Below are positions 12,270 to 23,258 of a stretch of DNA of 64,000 nt, in pieces (position 1 is the first letter of the stretch; each line of letters opens with the position of its first letter). The translations under genes and the position numbers were made by a program. The stretch lies in contig JNEU01000924.1 of NCBI GenBank assembly GCA_000697475.1, forward strand, positions 91,253 to 155,252, in the 5' to 3' direction. This stretch comes from Lichtheimia corymbifera B2541 (Eukaryota; Mucoromycota; Mucoromycetes; Mucorales; Lichtheimiaceae). The notes under the pieces were generated by a model, which searched no databases, was not told where the DNA came from, and saw nothing but the letters and a program-made list of their open reading frames with translations.

Positions 12270-15200
12270 AACCAACGGCACTGAATCCGGCAGCGATTCC
12301 GATACTCCTCAACCCAACACAGTTCCCACTCGTCACTCGTCACTTCCTCCCACAGTCAATATTGCATCATCAGCTCCAGATTCTACTATCTCCAATGATT
12401 CAGCATTATCGCTTAGCAACAACAACAACCATACAACCAGCAATGATAGCAATGGTGAACCTTCCATAGTCATTCTCTCAACATCTGCCGACCATGAAGA
12501 TGAAATCTCCCTTGATACATCCACTACCTTGACACCTCTTCTTGTCAGCGAAGCATCCAAGGCACAACCCGTTGCACCTGCCAATAACACTTCCTCGTCA
12601 GTACCAAGTTCCCCAGCTGCTGGTGCTCAGACATTTGCATCTGCAATGAGTTCAAACGCCAACCATACCACTGCCACAGCTGCATCCACCACAGCTGCTG
12701 CTGCCGCTCAGCAACAACAGCAGCAGCAACAATCATGGGGTATTCCATGGACACTGGTACCGAGCATGTTTTCTGGTGGTGCTAGCGGTGCTGCATCCTC
12801 CCATCCCGAAGACGATCCTGTGCCATCCTCACCATTGTCGCCAGCCATTCCTAGTATGTTGGCATCGGGAATGGATAACGAAGGACATCCTATCGTATGG
12901 CCTGTTCGATCGGATGACACGGGTGTCCCCAGAGTAGAGCTCAATGGCTACAGCGCAGAGTTGGAAGCACGAAACAAGGAATTGCGGCACTTGTTTGGCG
13001 GTGTAGCACAAAATGAAGTTGTTTTGGATGGTAATGTGATCAACCCACTCTTTGTGTGACATTTATGCTAACTGGAGTATGCATTAGCTTTCATTGGTTC
13101 CTTGAAAAAGAAACCCGTGGACGATGATGATTTGCCTGATGAAATCGTGAGCTCACCTACCGCCGTGGATACGTTTGATCAAGAACTCAAGAAACAATTG
13201 GAAGGATCATTGCAGAACCCCATCTCCAAGTTTGGTTATTCATACACGGGTCGTGCATTCATCACGCAAGAGACATTCTGGTATTACAGCTGCATTCTGA
13301 TGAATTGTGTCCATACGGCAAGTATCGGTTAAAACAAGTGCACCTATAAGGAGGAGGATGTCTAACGTATAAAAACAGGTTGCCGTCAGGTTACGTGATA
13401 TCAAGAGTGTGCGTTTGGTACGCGATATGAGCATCAAGGACACTGTGACCAAAAATGGCCCTGCCAAGAATATTGCACTTGCCATTGACCTCAACAAAGG
13501 CAACGAACCATTGGTGATTACCACATTGCTCAATGACGTTGAGGCGGTGATGGAACGTTTACGATTCGCTGTGGAAAATGCCAAATCGAATGATGCAAGT
13601 ATTTGCGAAAAAGGGAGGGAAGGATGTTATGCAAGGGTTGGTTTTACTAACACGTTTATTTTTATATATATAGCCATTGCCTGTGCAAACATTGTACGAC
13701 GTGATCCAGAGTTTGACAGCATCGGCATCAAAAAGCAAGACCACACACCAAATGAAAAAGTCCGCATCCACCACGACAGCGACTGAGCAAGTATCCAAAG
13801 AAGCAGAAAAGACTGCCGAGATATATCAACCTGAGCCTGCTATGTCACCAGTGCCTGAATCCAAAAAGAAGCGTAAAGGACGTAAAAGCTCAGGTGCATC
13901 CAAGCCTGTACCCAAGTCGGGAGCACTTGCAGCTGCTATGATGGCAGCCACTGTTGCAGGTGGTAGTGGATTATTTGATCCCAGTCGTATGGCCTATGCT
14001 GAAGACATGCACAAACGACAACACCAGTCATCCAACAAAGAGTCATCTGGTGATGAAGGCAACAATTCTCCTACACCAAGTGGACAACCAGCTTCTAAGA
14101 AGGGATCTTCCAGTGGTAGTGATGGTAAGTATGGGAATCTTTATTAGGCAAAAAGTTCAATCAATTCACCATCTTTTGTTTTAGATGACATTCCATCACA
14201 CATCCAAATTCCCAAAGGACCTGTATCATGCAATTGTGACGAACACATGGACAAGATTGAGAGTGAAGTGGAATTGCCAGTGTCAGCCAAAAAGCTGTAC
14301 GATTATATGTTTGGCGATGATACTGCCGTGTGGGATATCAAGAACACAGCAAGCCATGGCACCAATCTACGTGTGGATCCTTGGGTGAATGTGGAAGGGA
14401 AGCAGCAGCGTACATTGAAATACATCCTTCCTGTCAACAATCCTATGGTGAAGCTCAAGGAAGCCGAGGTGGTGGAGACCCAGGTCGTGCAAAAGAAGGA
14501 AGAATATATCCGTTATGTGGTGCAAATCTCGACCAAGACTGCACAGTTACCCTATGCAGATGCATTTGTGCCTTCGATCCGATACTGCATTTCATGGGTG
14601 AACAAGTCTCAATGTAAACTGACTTGCAGCATGGGCGTCAAATTTGTCAAGAGCGTGCTTGTCAAAGGAATGATTAGCAAGGCAGCACTCAAAGGCATGG
14701 GCGAAAGCATTACCACCTTTATTCCCATCTTACAAAAGGAGGCCAATAAGCTCGCTGGCAATACCAAGGCAACAACGGATGACCAAAATGAAAAGCAACC
14801 TGTCACACCTTTGACCAATGGCACCAACGGTAGCCCTGCAGCTGCTGCTAATGCAGCATCATCGGCTACAACGAAAGATGATGATTCTCTTCTGGGTCAA
14901 GCAATTGCCTATTTCAACACAGCTGTCGACTTTGTTTCGGAATTGCCATTATCAATTCGTGGAGGTTTGGCAGGTGTTGTGGTGCTTTGGATCCTCGTAG
15001 CATGGCTATTCGGTGGCAGCAAAAAGACGACCCACTCTGAAATGGAACGAGAATTCTTACCACGATCATCATCGCGTGCGGTATACTTGCGTGATTTAGA
15101 AAATGGATTACTCAAAACAGATCTGCAGCCTATGTATGCACAAGAGGAAAGGTGTGTAACTGTAATTTCTCGGGTTCCTTTATTTGATTGACTGACACTT

Positions 15201-15493
15201 TTTTTTGCTGCATTAGCTTCCAGCTGTTTTTGGAGAATGGAACATCGCATCGGTGGTTCAATGTGGATCATCATAGGATGGCTGTCGAGTTTCTCTTTAG
15301 CCGTGAACGAGTAGCAATGTTGCGACATGATATGCTGGTCATATTCAATTTACTCAATCAAGTGGATGCCCAACTCTTGGAAAACGAATATGTCAATTGG
15401 ATGTTGGATACGCGGAAACGGTGTCGTTTGACGGGTCAACCAGCTGATACTTGCGACAAGATCCAGGTACAACTCGAATCATTCGCTGGATAA
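10590..15493 (+). CDS. BAR-PH-VASt membrane contact-site sterol transfer protein (SIP3/LAM1-3 type)
   Basis: Twelve exons chain in frame: 10590-10758, 10821-10889, 10953-11029, 11091-11162, 11232-11549, 11628-12043, 12108-13030, 13088-13317, 13379-13594, 13674-14124, 14185-15151, 15217-15493, giving 1394 aa. An N-terminal BAR/APPL-like helical domain covers about residues 1-260. A PH domain follows (about 295-410, with WGYLYTRVSRMTWTRKFFFL). A long low-complexity linker with poly-Thr and poly-Gln comes next, then a VASt domain (about 985-1170; HIQIPKGPVSC, WVNKSQCKLTCSMGVKFVKS). One membrane helix lies near 1238-1256 (GGLAGVVVLWILVAWLF). Yeast Sip3 and Lam1/Lam3 have this order and move sterol between ER and plasma membrane. 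Two introns (13318-13378 and 13595-13673) start with GCAAGT, not GT; only those GC donors keep the frame. Function is inferred from architecture. Confidence 0.92.
12228..12271 (+). repeat. (ACT)n microsatellite coding poly-threonine
   Basis: A run of ACT/ACA/ACG codons inside exon 7 of the SIP3-like gene encodes about 18 threonines. Triplet length keeps the frame, so copy number can vary without breaking the protein. Confidence 0.9.
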
Positions 15494-16527
15494 ACATCAT
15501 CATCCCCAATGCATTATATACATACACGCACATTATACACACGCCAATCACTCAATCACCCATTTACACCTCGCTGTACAATAACAACCAATCATTACCT
15601 TCCTTTCAGCAAGCAATATACCGTTGGCTTTACCAATAATAAACAGAAATTGGCTCAAATGCTGCATCCTCAATGAGATGTGTAAATTCACGGGCTTTAC
15701 AATACTACAACATGTGCATCATTGATGACCAACACAAACGCAGAACGACGATCGATAGCTGTTGCAACTTATGTTGTAGTCCCTTTGCAATCATACGATG
15801 CCACTGTGACTAACAATCTTCAATAAAGTATCAAAGATTAAACCCATTGATGATAATCACTGGTGACAGATGAAACAATTCCCAAGTTAATTGTGATCCG
15901 TGTAGAGCGTTTACCCTTTGTAAAGAGCTCCGTTGTTAGGTGTATCTCAGTAACGAGTAATGCAGGGGGTGATGGGAGAAGGGAGTGGAAGACCAAGCAC
16001 ACGCGGCAAGCAGCAGCAGTAGTAGTAGTAGTAGAGCAGAGGAGCGCGGACATTTCCATGGAACCCACAGCCATGCGTTAGACTAATAGCATGATGCAGT
16101 ACGCGATGCTTATTGGATGTTCATTTCTGATCTTCTGTACAAAACAATAAACATTCCCTACATCAACACCAATATGGATCCAACATGACCATTGGGGCTT
16201 TAACCTTAATGACGAGATAGGCATTATAGTAACTTTGCATAATGTGTCAATAGATGATCTTAGAGAAAGGAGCCTGCTGAGGCAGCTATAGGACATCGGT
16301 GCAAGAAAAAATTAGGAGGTGCCTTGGAGTCAAGGAGATAGGAACACCTATAGAAACAAGGGAAAAGAAAAGAAAAAAGACCACGGAGGCGTTTTGCATG
16401 GCACTATGAGTAAACTAAAGCGGACACTGCTGCTGCTGCTGCTGCTGCTGCCAAGACGCCACTTTGTGCCCTATACATCATCCCATCTCACGTTGGATCA
16501 CGCAGCATCATCGTTTTTGCCTCCCCT
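15494..16527. other. Intergenic region without a recognisable gene
   Basis: About 1 kb between the SIP3-like gene and the CotH gene. It holds a CAGCAGCAGTAGTAG-type triplet tract near 16010-16034 and a CTG repeat at 16430-16450. No coding exon with family similarity was seen. Confidence 0.55.
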
Positions 16528-16537
16528 ATTATAAAAG
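16528..16537 (+). promoter_or_regulatory. TATA box of the CotH-family gene
   Basis: TTATAAAAG lies about 70 nt upstream of the CotH ATG at 16607, followed by a pyrimidine-rich leader. Confidence 0.5.
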
Positions 16538-16606
16538 ACCCTCCATCTATCACGCTCTACATCCCTTTCTCATTTCTTTTTATTACTTAATTCTTTATCT
16601 TTATAT

Positions 16607-18662
16607 ATGCGTAGCATCTTTTGTCTCTTAGTTAGTTTACTGCTTTGTCACCTTGTTTCTGCAGGCGATGTCCAATATTCGGTCATAGCATTTCCACAGG
16701 GATCACAGTCGGTCGGTGTCTCGGTGGACGGCAAGATACATCCGTTGGATCGTAGCAAGCAATCGCCCAATCTTTTTACAGGTGCAGCACCCTCACCATC
16801 CAACACATACCAATATGTGCTCATTGATGGGCAACAAAACAAGCCTGAGTCAAATCAACGTAAAATGAAAGAGGGTACTGTTGGTACTGGAAACGAGTTT
16901 TACGGTCGATCACAGACCATCTATGATGTGCCTGCCCTGCCACAAGCCTTCAATCCCATTTATCCCAGTAAGTACACAATAGATAACAACGCATTGAATG
17001 ATTACTAAGCTTTTTAAAAGCTCTATTCACAAACATGAATCGATCAAACGAGGTGGCCACCATCATCCTTCAAACCAGCAACACTACTGGGCTCAGTACA
17101 ATGCTCAAAAATCCCAAAGGAGATTTGAAAGACGTGCCAATTGATCATATGACGTACATTGCTAGTAATGAGGTGCATACATTTACAGGGGTTGGCTTTT
17201 CCACCAGCGGTCAATCTTCCAAGGAGTTTGCCAAACAAAGCTATAAGCTCAAGCTCAACAAGTTCAGCCCTAAAGGTTCACCCAAGGAATTACTATTTGG
17301 CCGTACTACCCTGAAATTACGTGCTGAAGCTACTGATATGACCATGGTGTAAGTTACTTTTCATGCAGTCCACGTTGTCCCTTATTGGAGGTATTAACAA
17401 AAATCGGGGGTGGGGGTATACATTGTATAGGAGAGAAAAGTTGATGCTTGATTGCCTCGCTGCTGCTGGTGGTGCTACTCTCTCTGGAAGCTTTGTACGA
17501 CTGTACATCAATGATCAGCCATTTGGATTGTATCTCCTAACCGATGATGCATCCACGCACCTTATTGACAATATATTACATGGTGGTGATTGGAAGAGCA
17601 CTGCTACAGGTATGTGTATATGCTGTCCGACCTTATCATAGATATCGAAATGCTGACATTGACCTGCTTCTTAAAGGTGAGACTGTCAAAGGAAACAGCA
17701 TGAATGAGCAACAAGAAGGCAATCTTGAATACAAAGGCGACGATCTTGCTCTTTACCCTGAGGATACGTACAAGCTTGAAGATAAGGGTGAAGACAAGAG
17801 CATCCACAAGAATAATTCTTTGGTTCCCTTGATTGGATTTATGCGTGATTTGGCCGCCCTTAATCCTCAGTCCAGCGAACAGGATTGGAATAAGTTGATG
17901 ATCCCCAAACATACGCTGATTCATCTTGCCTTGAACTTTTTGTCCGCCAGTTGGGATGGCCTGTGGTATCAAGCCAGTAATTACTACATTAATCAAGACT
18001 TAAAGACACATCAATGGGCTATTATCACCTACGATTTTGATGAGACGTTTGGCAATAATTTGGAGAACATGAACCTCATGACCGTACCCTATCAAAACTA
18101 TGCACGACCTAATTCATCACGTCCCCTGGTGGAAAAGTTGCTTGGATCACCCCATTACAAGGCTGAATTTGAAACAGTGCTCAAGACCATTGTCAAGCGT
18201 TTCTTCAAGCCATCCGTTATGGAAGCTCGACTTAAAGCGTGGGTCAGCATGCTGAAAGAAGATATTGCTTGGGACCGATCTCTTCAACCGCATTCACCTG
18301 GCAAACCCGATGGATGGGTGGCTCAGGATTTCGAGTCTGGCATGTTCAAGACGACCAAGGATCAAGTGGGTCTTTTGGAATACATCACCAAGCGCTCAGA
18401 AGCTGTATGCAAGCAGCTCCAATTCGATGACAAGGATGATGTACCACCCCTTCCCGCTTACACAGAAGGCCGATATATGGATGCTAATGGTAATATTTCT
18501 GATCGTCCTAATGTTGGTAATAATCGTGGTGCTATTGCTCCCAATGGCGACACATCAGCAGCCTCCGAAAGCATAGCAACTCCTTTGTTGTCATTGTCTT
18601 CCATGATGACATATTTGACCCCTGCCGCTTCACTTGTTTTCATTATTTCCTCCCTCTTTTAA
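16607..18662 (+). CDS. CotH-family surface protein (spore-coat CotH kinase domain), likely GPI-anchored
   Basis: Four exons, 16607-16967, 17021-17348, 17431-17609 and 17677-18662, give 617 aa, a normal length for fungal CotH proteins. A signal peptide (about residues 1-19) and a C-terminal hydrophobic tail after a Ser/Ala-rich stretch suggest export and GPI anchoring. The CotH domain covers roughly residues 110-480, with YINDQPFGLYLLTDD, ASNYYINQDLKTHQWAI and the acidic motif ITYDFDETFGN that corresponds to the conserved active-site region of CotH kinases. In Mucorales, CotH proteins sit on the spore and hyphal surface and some act as host-cell ligands in mucormycosis; whether this paralogue does so cannot be judged. 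Introns 1 and 3 use AAAG acceptors; intron 3 skips a nearer TAG that would break the frame. Family call is secure, exact role open. Confidence 0.93.
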
Positions 18663-19833
18663 AACGCTATATATCTTTATTTATCTATGATAAAAGTACA
18701 AGGACCATCATTTGCAATAATAGTAAGGTTCAAGTGAAATGAGAATCATAATGCTCCCGGACACATGTAGTGTGATTGATGAGGGCAGCAATAGTAGAAT
18801 CTTCATCATCAACGATGGATACCATCAAATTGGTAACATTACCAATGGAATGAGGGACAATGAAACTGTATGCATGTACAAACCGAGATCGGTATCAATG
18901 TGATTAGCTCCATCGCACGTTGTGGTCATTGTTAGAATCATCATTACATTCTTTCTTGAACAAATGAAATGAAGTTTACAATGAACCAACTTATGATGTA
19001 ATAACGACCACTATGTTGACTATCGTCACTCTCGAATTATTATATTGCAATACAAGCGTTCGAGACCCACTTCTGCCTTTCGTCTATCAGTATGTGAAAC
19101 AGAAGCTGTGACAAAAGAGCAAAAGCATCTCGGTACAATGATGTAAATGATCGCAATCGCCCTTCCCAACCTTCAAGTTTCTATTCCCCCTTCCAATTCC
19201 AGGAACCAACCAAGTGACCCACATATTGCGTATATGAACTGATGGCACGGTGCTCTTGTAAATATAAGGTTGAATTCAATGAAAAGTTCGAAGAAAAGCA
19301 CATGGTATAGTGGATGTTTATCGAGTAAGTATGATGATAAGGGAACAACATTCTAAATTCAGGAAGCTACGGGTGAATCACATAGAGGGGTAATTGTGCC
19401 AATGTATTCTTGATTGCTGCCGTCATAAACATCCTTCGTCCATGATTGTAAAAAAGCTGCTGCATGCATTGACTTGAGTATTCCAATAGCGTCCATGACT
19501 ATAAAGCACCTTTCGCCAAGATATGATCCATTTCGTCAATCCCATCCAATCCATCATCATCCCTCGGTCGTATCCACGTGATCGTTCCTGCGGGCGGCTC
19601 GCCAAGTAACCAAAGCAATATCTCATTACTGTACTTGATTGCATCCATCCATCAAATCCATCATGTTCGTTGAAAAGAGCCATCATGTGATCGCTGCTGA
19701 TATGCTCCCTTCTCCATACGGCTACTGGCCAATACTTTCTTGGTCATTTTCTACCATCGCAGCTCAACCAGGTGAAGATTGCTTGTATTGCGGTAGATTT
19801 GATAGCTGATATGACATCATCTATTGTAATCCG
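18663..19833. other. Intergenic region between CotH gene and foldback element
   Basis: About 1.2 kb with no gene recognised. Frames are short and without motifs. Confidence 0.55.
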
Positions 19834-19879
19834 TATGTATCAAAGCAAGTCGCTGCAAGTAAGTTGAGACAATGAAATA

Positions 19880-20115
19880 AAGACCTTGCTAATAGCAACA
19901 GCTGCTACGTTTGGTCGCGGCAGAGACGTGTGCAAGAGCGTGTGTTGTTGTAGAGTGACGAGGTGTGAACCCTGTTTGACACAATGACGTAATGACCCTG
20001 CTAATAGCAACTGCTGGAAGGAATGCTGTTACGTTTGATTGTGGTAGAGGAGCGCTGTACAAGAGAACGTGGAGTGTCAAGAAACGCAGGTGTTGTAGTG
20101 GTGTGCACGCGCCTT
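19880..20115 (+). repeat. Outer tandem repeats of the left foldback arm (~118-bp unit)
   Basis: Two degenerate copies begin near 19885 and 20000, each with a CTAATAGCAAC core, then GTTACGTTTG or GCTACGTTTG, then GCAAGAGCGTG or ACAAGAGAACG. Reverse-complement copies occur in the right arm near 22485-22710. Confidence 0.65.
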
Positions 20116-20334
20116 GAAGCTACCATTCAGTCAAAGACAAATAGGTTCAAAACAGTTGTAAGATTGACATGATGGGTTGAAGCAGGACAAGCGTTCGCAG
20201 ATGGTAGTTGTACTTGAATGCATCAACAGTTGAGAATGGGAAGAAGAGAAAATAAAGTGGGGGTGGAAGAGCTGTGAAATTAAATAGATCTGGCACTGCC
20301 CTACAAATCTATGCACACTGTAAATTGATCCATG

Positions 20335-20990
20335 ATCTTGAGATTGCCCATTTCGAACCTCAAACTTGCACACAATATGCTTTACGTCATGCTGATCAAC
20401 TTTGTACTAATAAGGAACCCACACTTCATTCAAAAATTTTGAATGGGAAGGTATAATGTGGGGTTTACTATGGATGGTCGGAAATCGGGTACGCGCCGGA
20501 TTTATGATTTATCGAAATAGTATGTATTAACTTGGGATTGCCCATCTCGAACCTGAAACTTGGTCTGAATGTTCTCTGAGTCATGCTGATCAACTCCATT
20601 CATTTAAAAATCGCAGGCTTCATTATAAATGTTTTGAATGCGGGGCGGCCCAAATATAGGAAAAGTAGGGTCGACGCTCCCTGAGCCTGAGATTGCCCAT
20701 CTCGAGCCTGAAACTTTCATGCAAGGTACTTTCGACCACGACGAGCAATTTCGTTCTCATAAAGATGCCACGCTTCATTATGAAGATTTTGAACGGCAGC
20801 GTCCAAATGTATGGATGGGAACATAGGTAAGATATACGGACCGGGCCCGCCGATATTGGTCATCTCGAACATGAAACTTGGTCAGAAGGTCCTCTCGGCC
20901 ATGCTGATCAACTTGTTCTCATAAAGATGCGACACTTCATTATGACAATTTAAAGAAACAGGCACCTTTATGTTTTTACATATGCTGTGA
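20335..20990 (+). repeat. Inner tandem repeats of the left foldback arm (~155-195-bp unit)
   Basis: Four degenerate units begin at about 20344, 20537, 20692 and 20855 with ATTGCCCATCTCGAACCTGA or a variant. Each has a CATGCTGATCAACTT-like block in the middle and a CTTCATTATGA block near the end. The same units run in reverse complement through about 21640-22260. Confidence 0.7.
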
Positions 20991-22812
20991 GAGTGATGAT
21001 ATATGAGAAGTGGTGGGTGTTCATTGTGAAGTATCATGCAAATGAGCTGTGTTACACGAACACGCCCCTCTGCATCTTCCGCTCTATCAGAGTCTACCTA
21101 CTTGACAATGAACAAACACCACCTGTTATATAGCACCACGCTTACAGCTTGTAAAACACAAAGATGCCCACAACTAAAAATTCTACAATGAAACGTGAGG
21201 TCTTTCATAGAGCAATATTGCTCGGCTGGGTGTAGCGCACCTTGGGTGCAAGTTTCACGATCTAGCTCGCCAATCCTAGATTTCGCAATCTCACCACCAA
21301 CCAAAGTCGAAAAAAAAATTCGAGAGGTCGACCTGTTCAACTTTGGCTGGTGGTGACATTGGGTAAATCTGAGAATGGCCACGACGATCGTGAAACTTGC
21401 ACACAGGGTGCGCTTCACCCAGCCGAGCAACTTTGTTCGATTGAAGACCCCACGTTTCATTGTAAAGTTTAGAGATATAGACATCTTTATGTTTTACATA
21501 TGCTGTAAGTGTGATGCTATATGACAAGTGGTGTTTGTTCATTGTGAAGTATCATGCAAATGAGCTGTGTTACACAAGCACCACCTTTTTTATGGTATCA
21601 CGCTGACGGCATAGGTAAAACACGAAGATGTCTGTTTCTTCCAATCTCCATAATGATGTGTAGAGGCTTTATGAGAACGATGTATTCAGCATGTCGAAGC
21701 CCACGGTCTGACCAAGTTTCATGTTCGAGATGACCAATATCGGCGCGCGCGGCCCTTACATCTTATCTATGTTTCCGTCCATACATTTGGACGCCGCCAT
21801 TCAAAATCTTCATAATGAAGCGTGGCATCTTTATGAGAACGAAATTGCTCGGCGTGGTCGAAAGGGTGTCGTGTGAAAGTTTCAGGTTCGAGGTGGGCAA
21901 TCTCGTGGAGCAAGAGCGCCTACCCTACTTTTCTCCTACATTTGGGCTGGCCGGCATTCAAAATGTTCATAATGAACCATGCGGTTTTTAAATGAATGAA
22001 GTTGATCAGCATGTCCCAGAGTACCTTCTGACCAAGTTTCAAGTGTGAGATGGGGAATCCCAAGAAACTACATACTAATTGACTTTTTCATAAATCCGGC
22101 GCTTTCCAAATTTGCATCCGTTATAGTCAATCCCACATTATGCTCTCCCTTTCGAAATTTTCAAATGAAGCATGGGTTCTTTTATAATACAAAGTTGTTC
22201 AGCATGTCCTAGAGCATATTGTGTGAAAGTTTGAGGGTCGTGACAGGCAATCCCCAATATCATGCATTGATATCAGTGTACATAGATATGTCTGACTGCC
22301 CGACAGATTTAATTTCCACCTCTTCCACTCCCACTTTATTTCCCTCTTCTTCCCATTCTCAACTGTTGATGCATTCAAGTACAACTACCATCTGCGAACG
22401 CTTGTCCTGCTTCAACCCATCCTGTCGATCCGACAACTGTCTTGATCCGCTTGTCTTTGCCTGAATGACAAGTTCCATGGCGTGGGCACTGTCTACTACA
22501 ACACACGCGTCTCCTGACACTACACACTCTCTTGCACGCTCCTATATGACAATCAAATGTAACAGCATTCATTCCAGCAGTTGCTATTAGCAATGTCTTT
22601 GCGCCACTGTATCAAACAGCGTTCACAGCCTTGTCGCTCAACTAAACCACACGCTCTTGCACACTTCTCTGCCACGACCAAACGTAGCTGCTATTAGCGA
22701 GGTCATTACTTCATTGTCTCAAGTTACTTGCAGCAGCTTTTTTACGTGAACAACAGATAGTCATTATATAGAAGCAGCCTCATTTACGCGTAGCAACTTG
22801 CTTCAATACATC

Positions 22813-23258
22813 TGAATTGGTTATGGATTTGGATATTGCTTTATAATGTGATGAAAGGAAATGGATGTATACAAGGTGTATGAAAAGAGTAACGTTGCCA
22901 ACTTGACCGTGATGCTCTCATCCTGTACGATCGATGCATCGGCTTATCTCACTGTTCCACGGCAACTACTATCATTATCCTTTGTGCAACCTCTCAGCCG
23001 TCGTCACCGCATCAAGTACCACCTGACGGCCATCAATCCACCTTTACATGATTCACGTTCAAAGGATTGATGAAGGGGCTTATTGCAATTATCAAAACCA
23101 AAAGCAACATAAATGGGACCTAAGACCTTGTCTGTATTTGTTTAAACAATTGTAACAAGAGAGAGAATAACTTTAGTATCTACAAGTGATGCATGTGCAT
23201 TGACGAAATAGGTCTAGAGAGAGAGAGAGATGTGACAGACGAAAAGTATGATGGGCGG
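22813..23258. other. Intergenic region after the foldback element
   Basis: A 69-codon frame at 22861-23070 has no recognisable motif and I do not call it a gene. A GAGAGAGA tract at 23216-23231 lies just downstream of the next gene's stop. Confidence 0.5.

Larger units (their letters stand above)
19834..22812. mobile_element. Foldback-like element: ~3-kb inverted repeat with tandem sub-repeats in each arm
   Basis: The left half reappears as the reverse complement in the right half, in the same order. A perfect 78-bp match pairs 20171-20248 with 22344-22421. The outer ends match imperfectly: bases from 19852 (GCTGCAAGTAA...TTGAGACAATGA) pair with those up to 22736, and weaker similarity extends to 19834 and 22812 with extra sequence in the right arm. 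The centre lies near 21300-21325, where CACCACCAACCAAAGT (about 21292) faces ACTTTGGCTGGTGGTG (about 21341). Each arm contains degenerate tandem units (see repeat entries). No transposase-like reading frame and no clear target duplication were seen. Long inverted arms built of tandem repeats are the hallmark of Foldback-type non-autonomous DNA transposons, but a simple genomic palindrome is possible. Confidence 0.72.

Noticed and set aside
19040..19080. GTTCGAGACCC resembling a tRNA T-arm
   Set aside because: No matching A box or acceptor stem could be folded from the flanking 70-80 bases.
19834..22812. Search for a transposase or reverse transcriptase inside the inverted repeat
   Set aside because: Only short frames occur, mirrored between arms, with no catalytic motifs; the element is treated as non-autonomous.
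22861..23070. 69-codon plus-strand frame between foldback element and GLTSCR1-like gene
   Set aside because: No domain, no promoter signal, and frames of this length are common by chance here.
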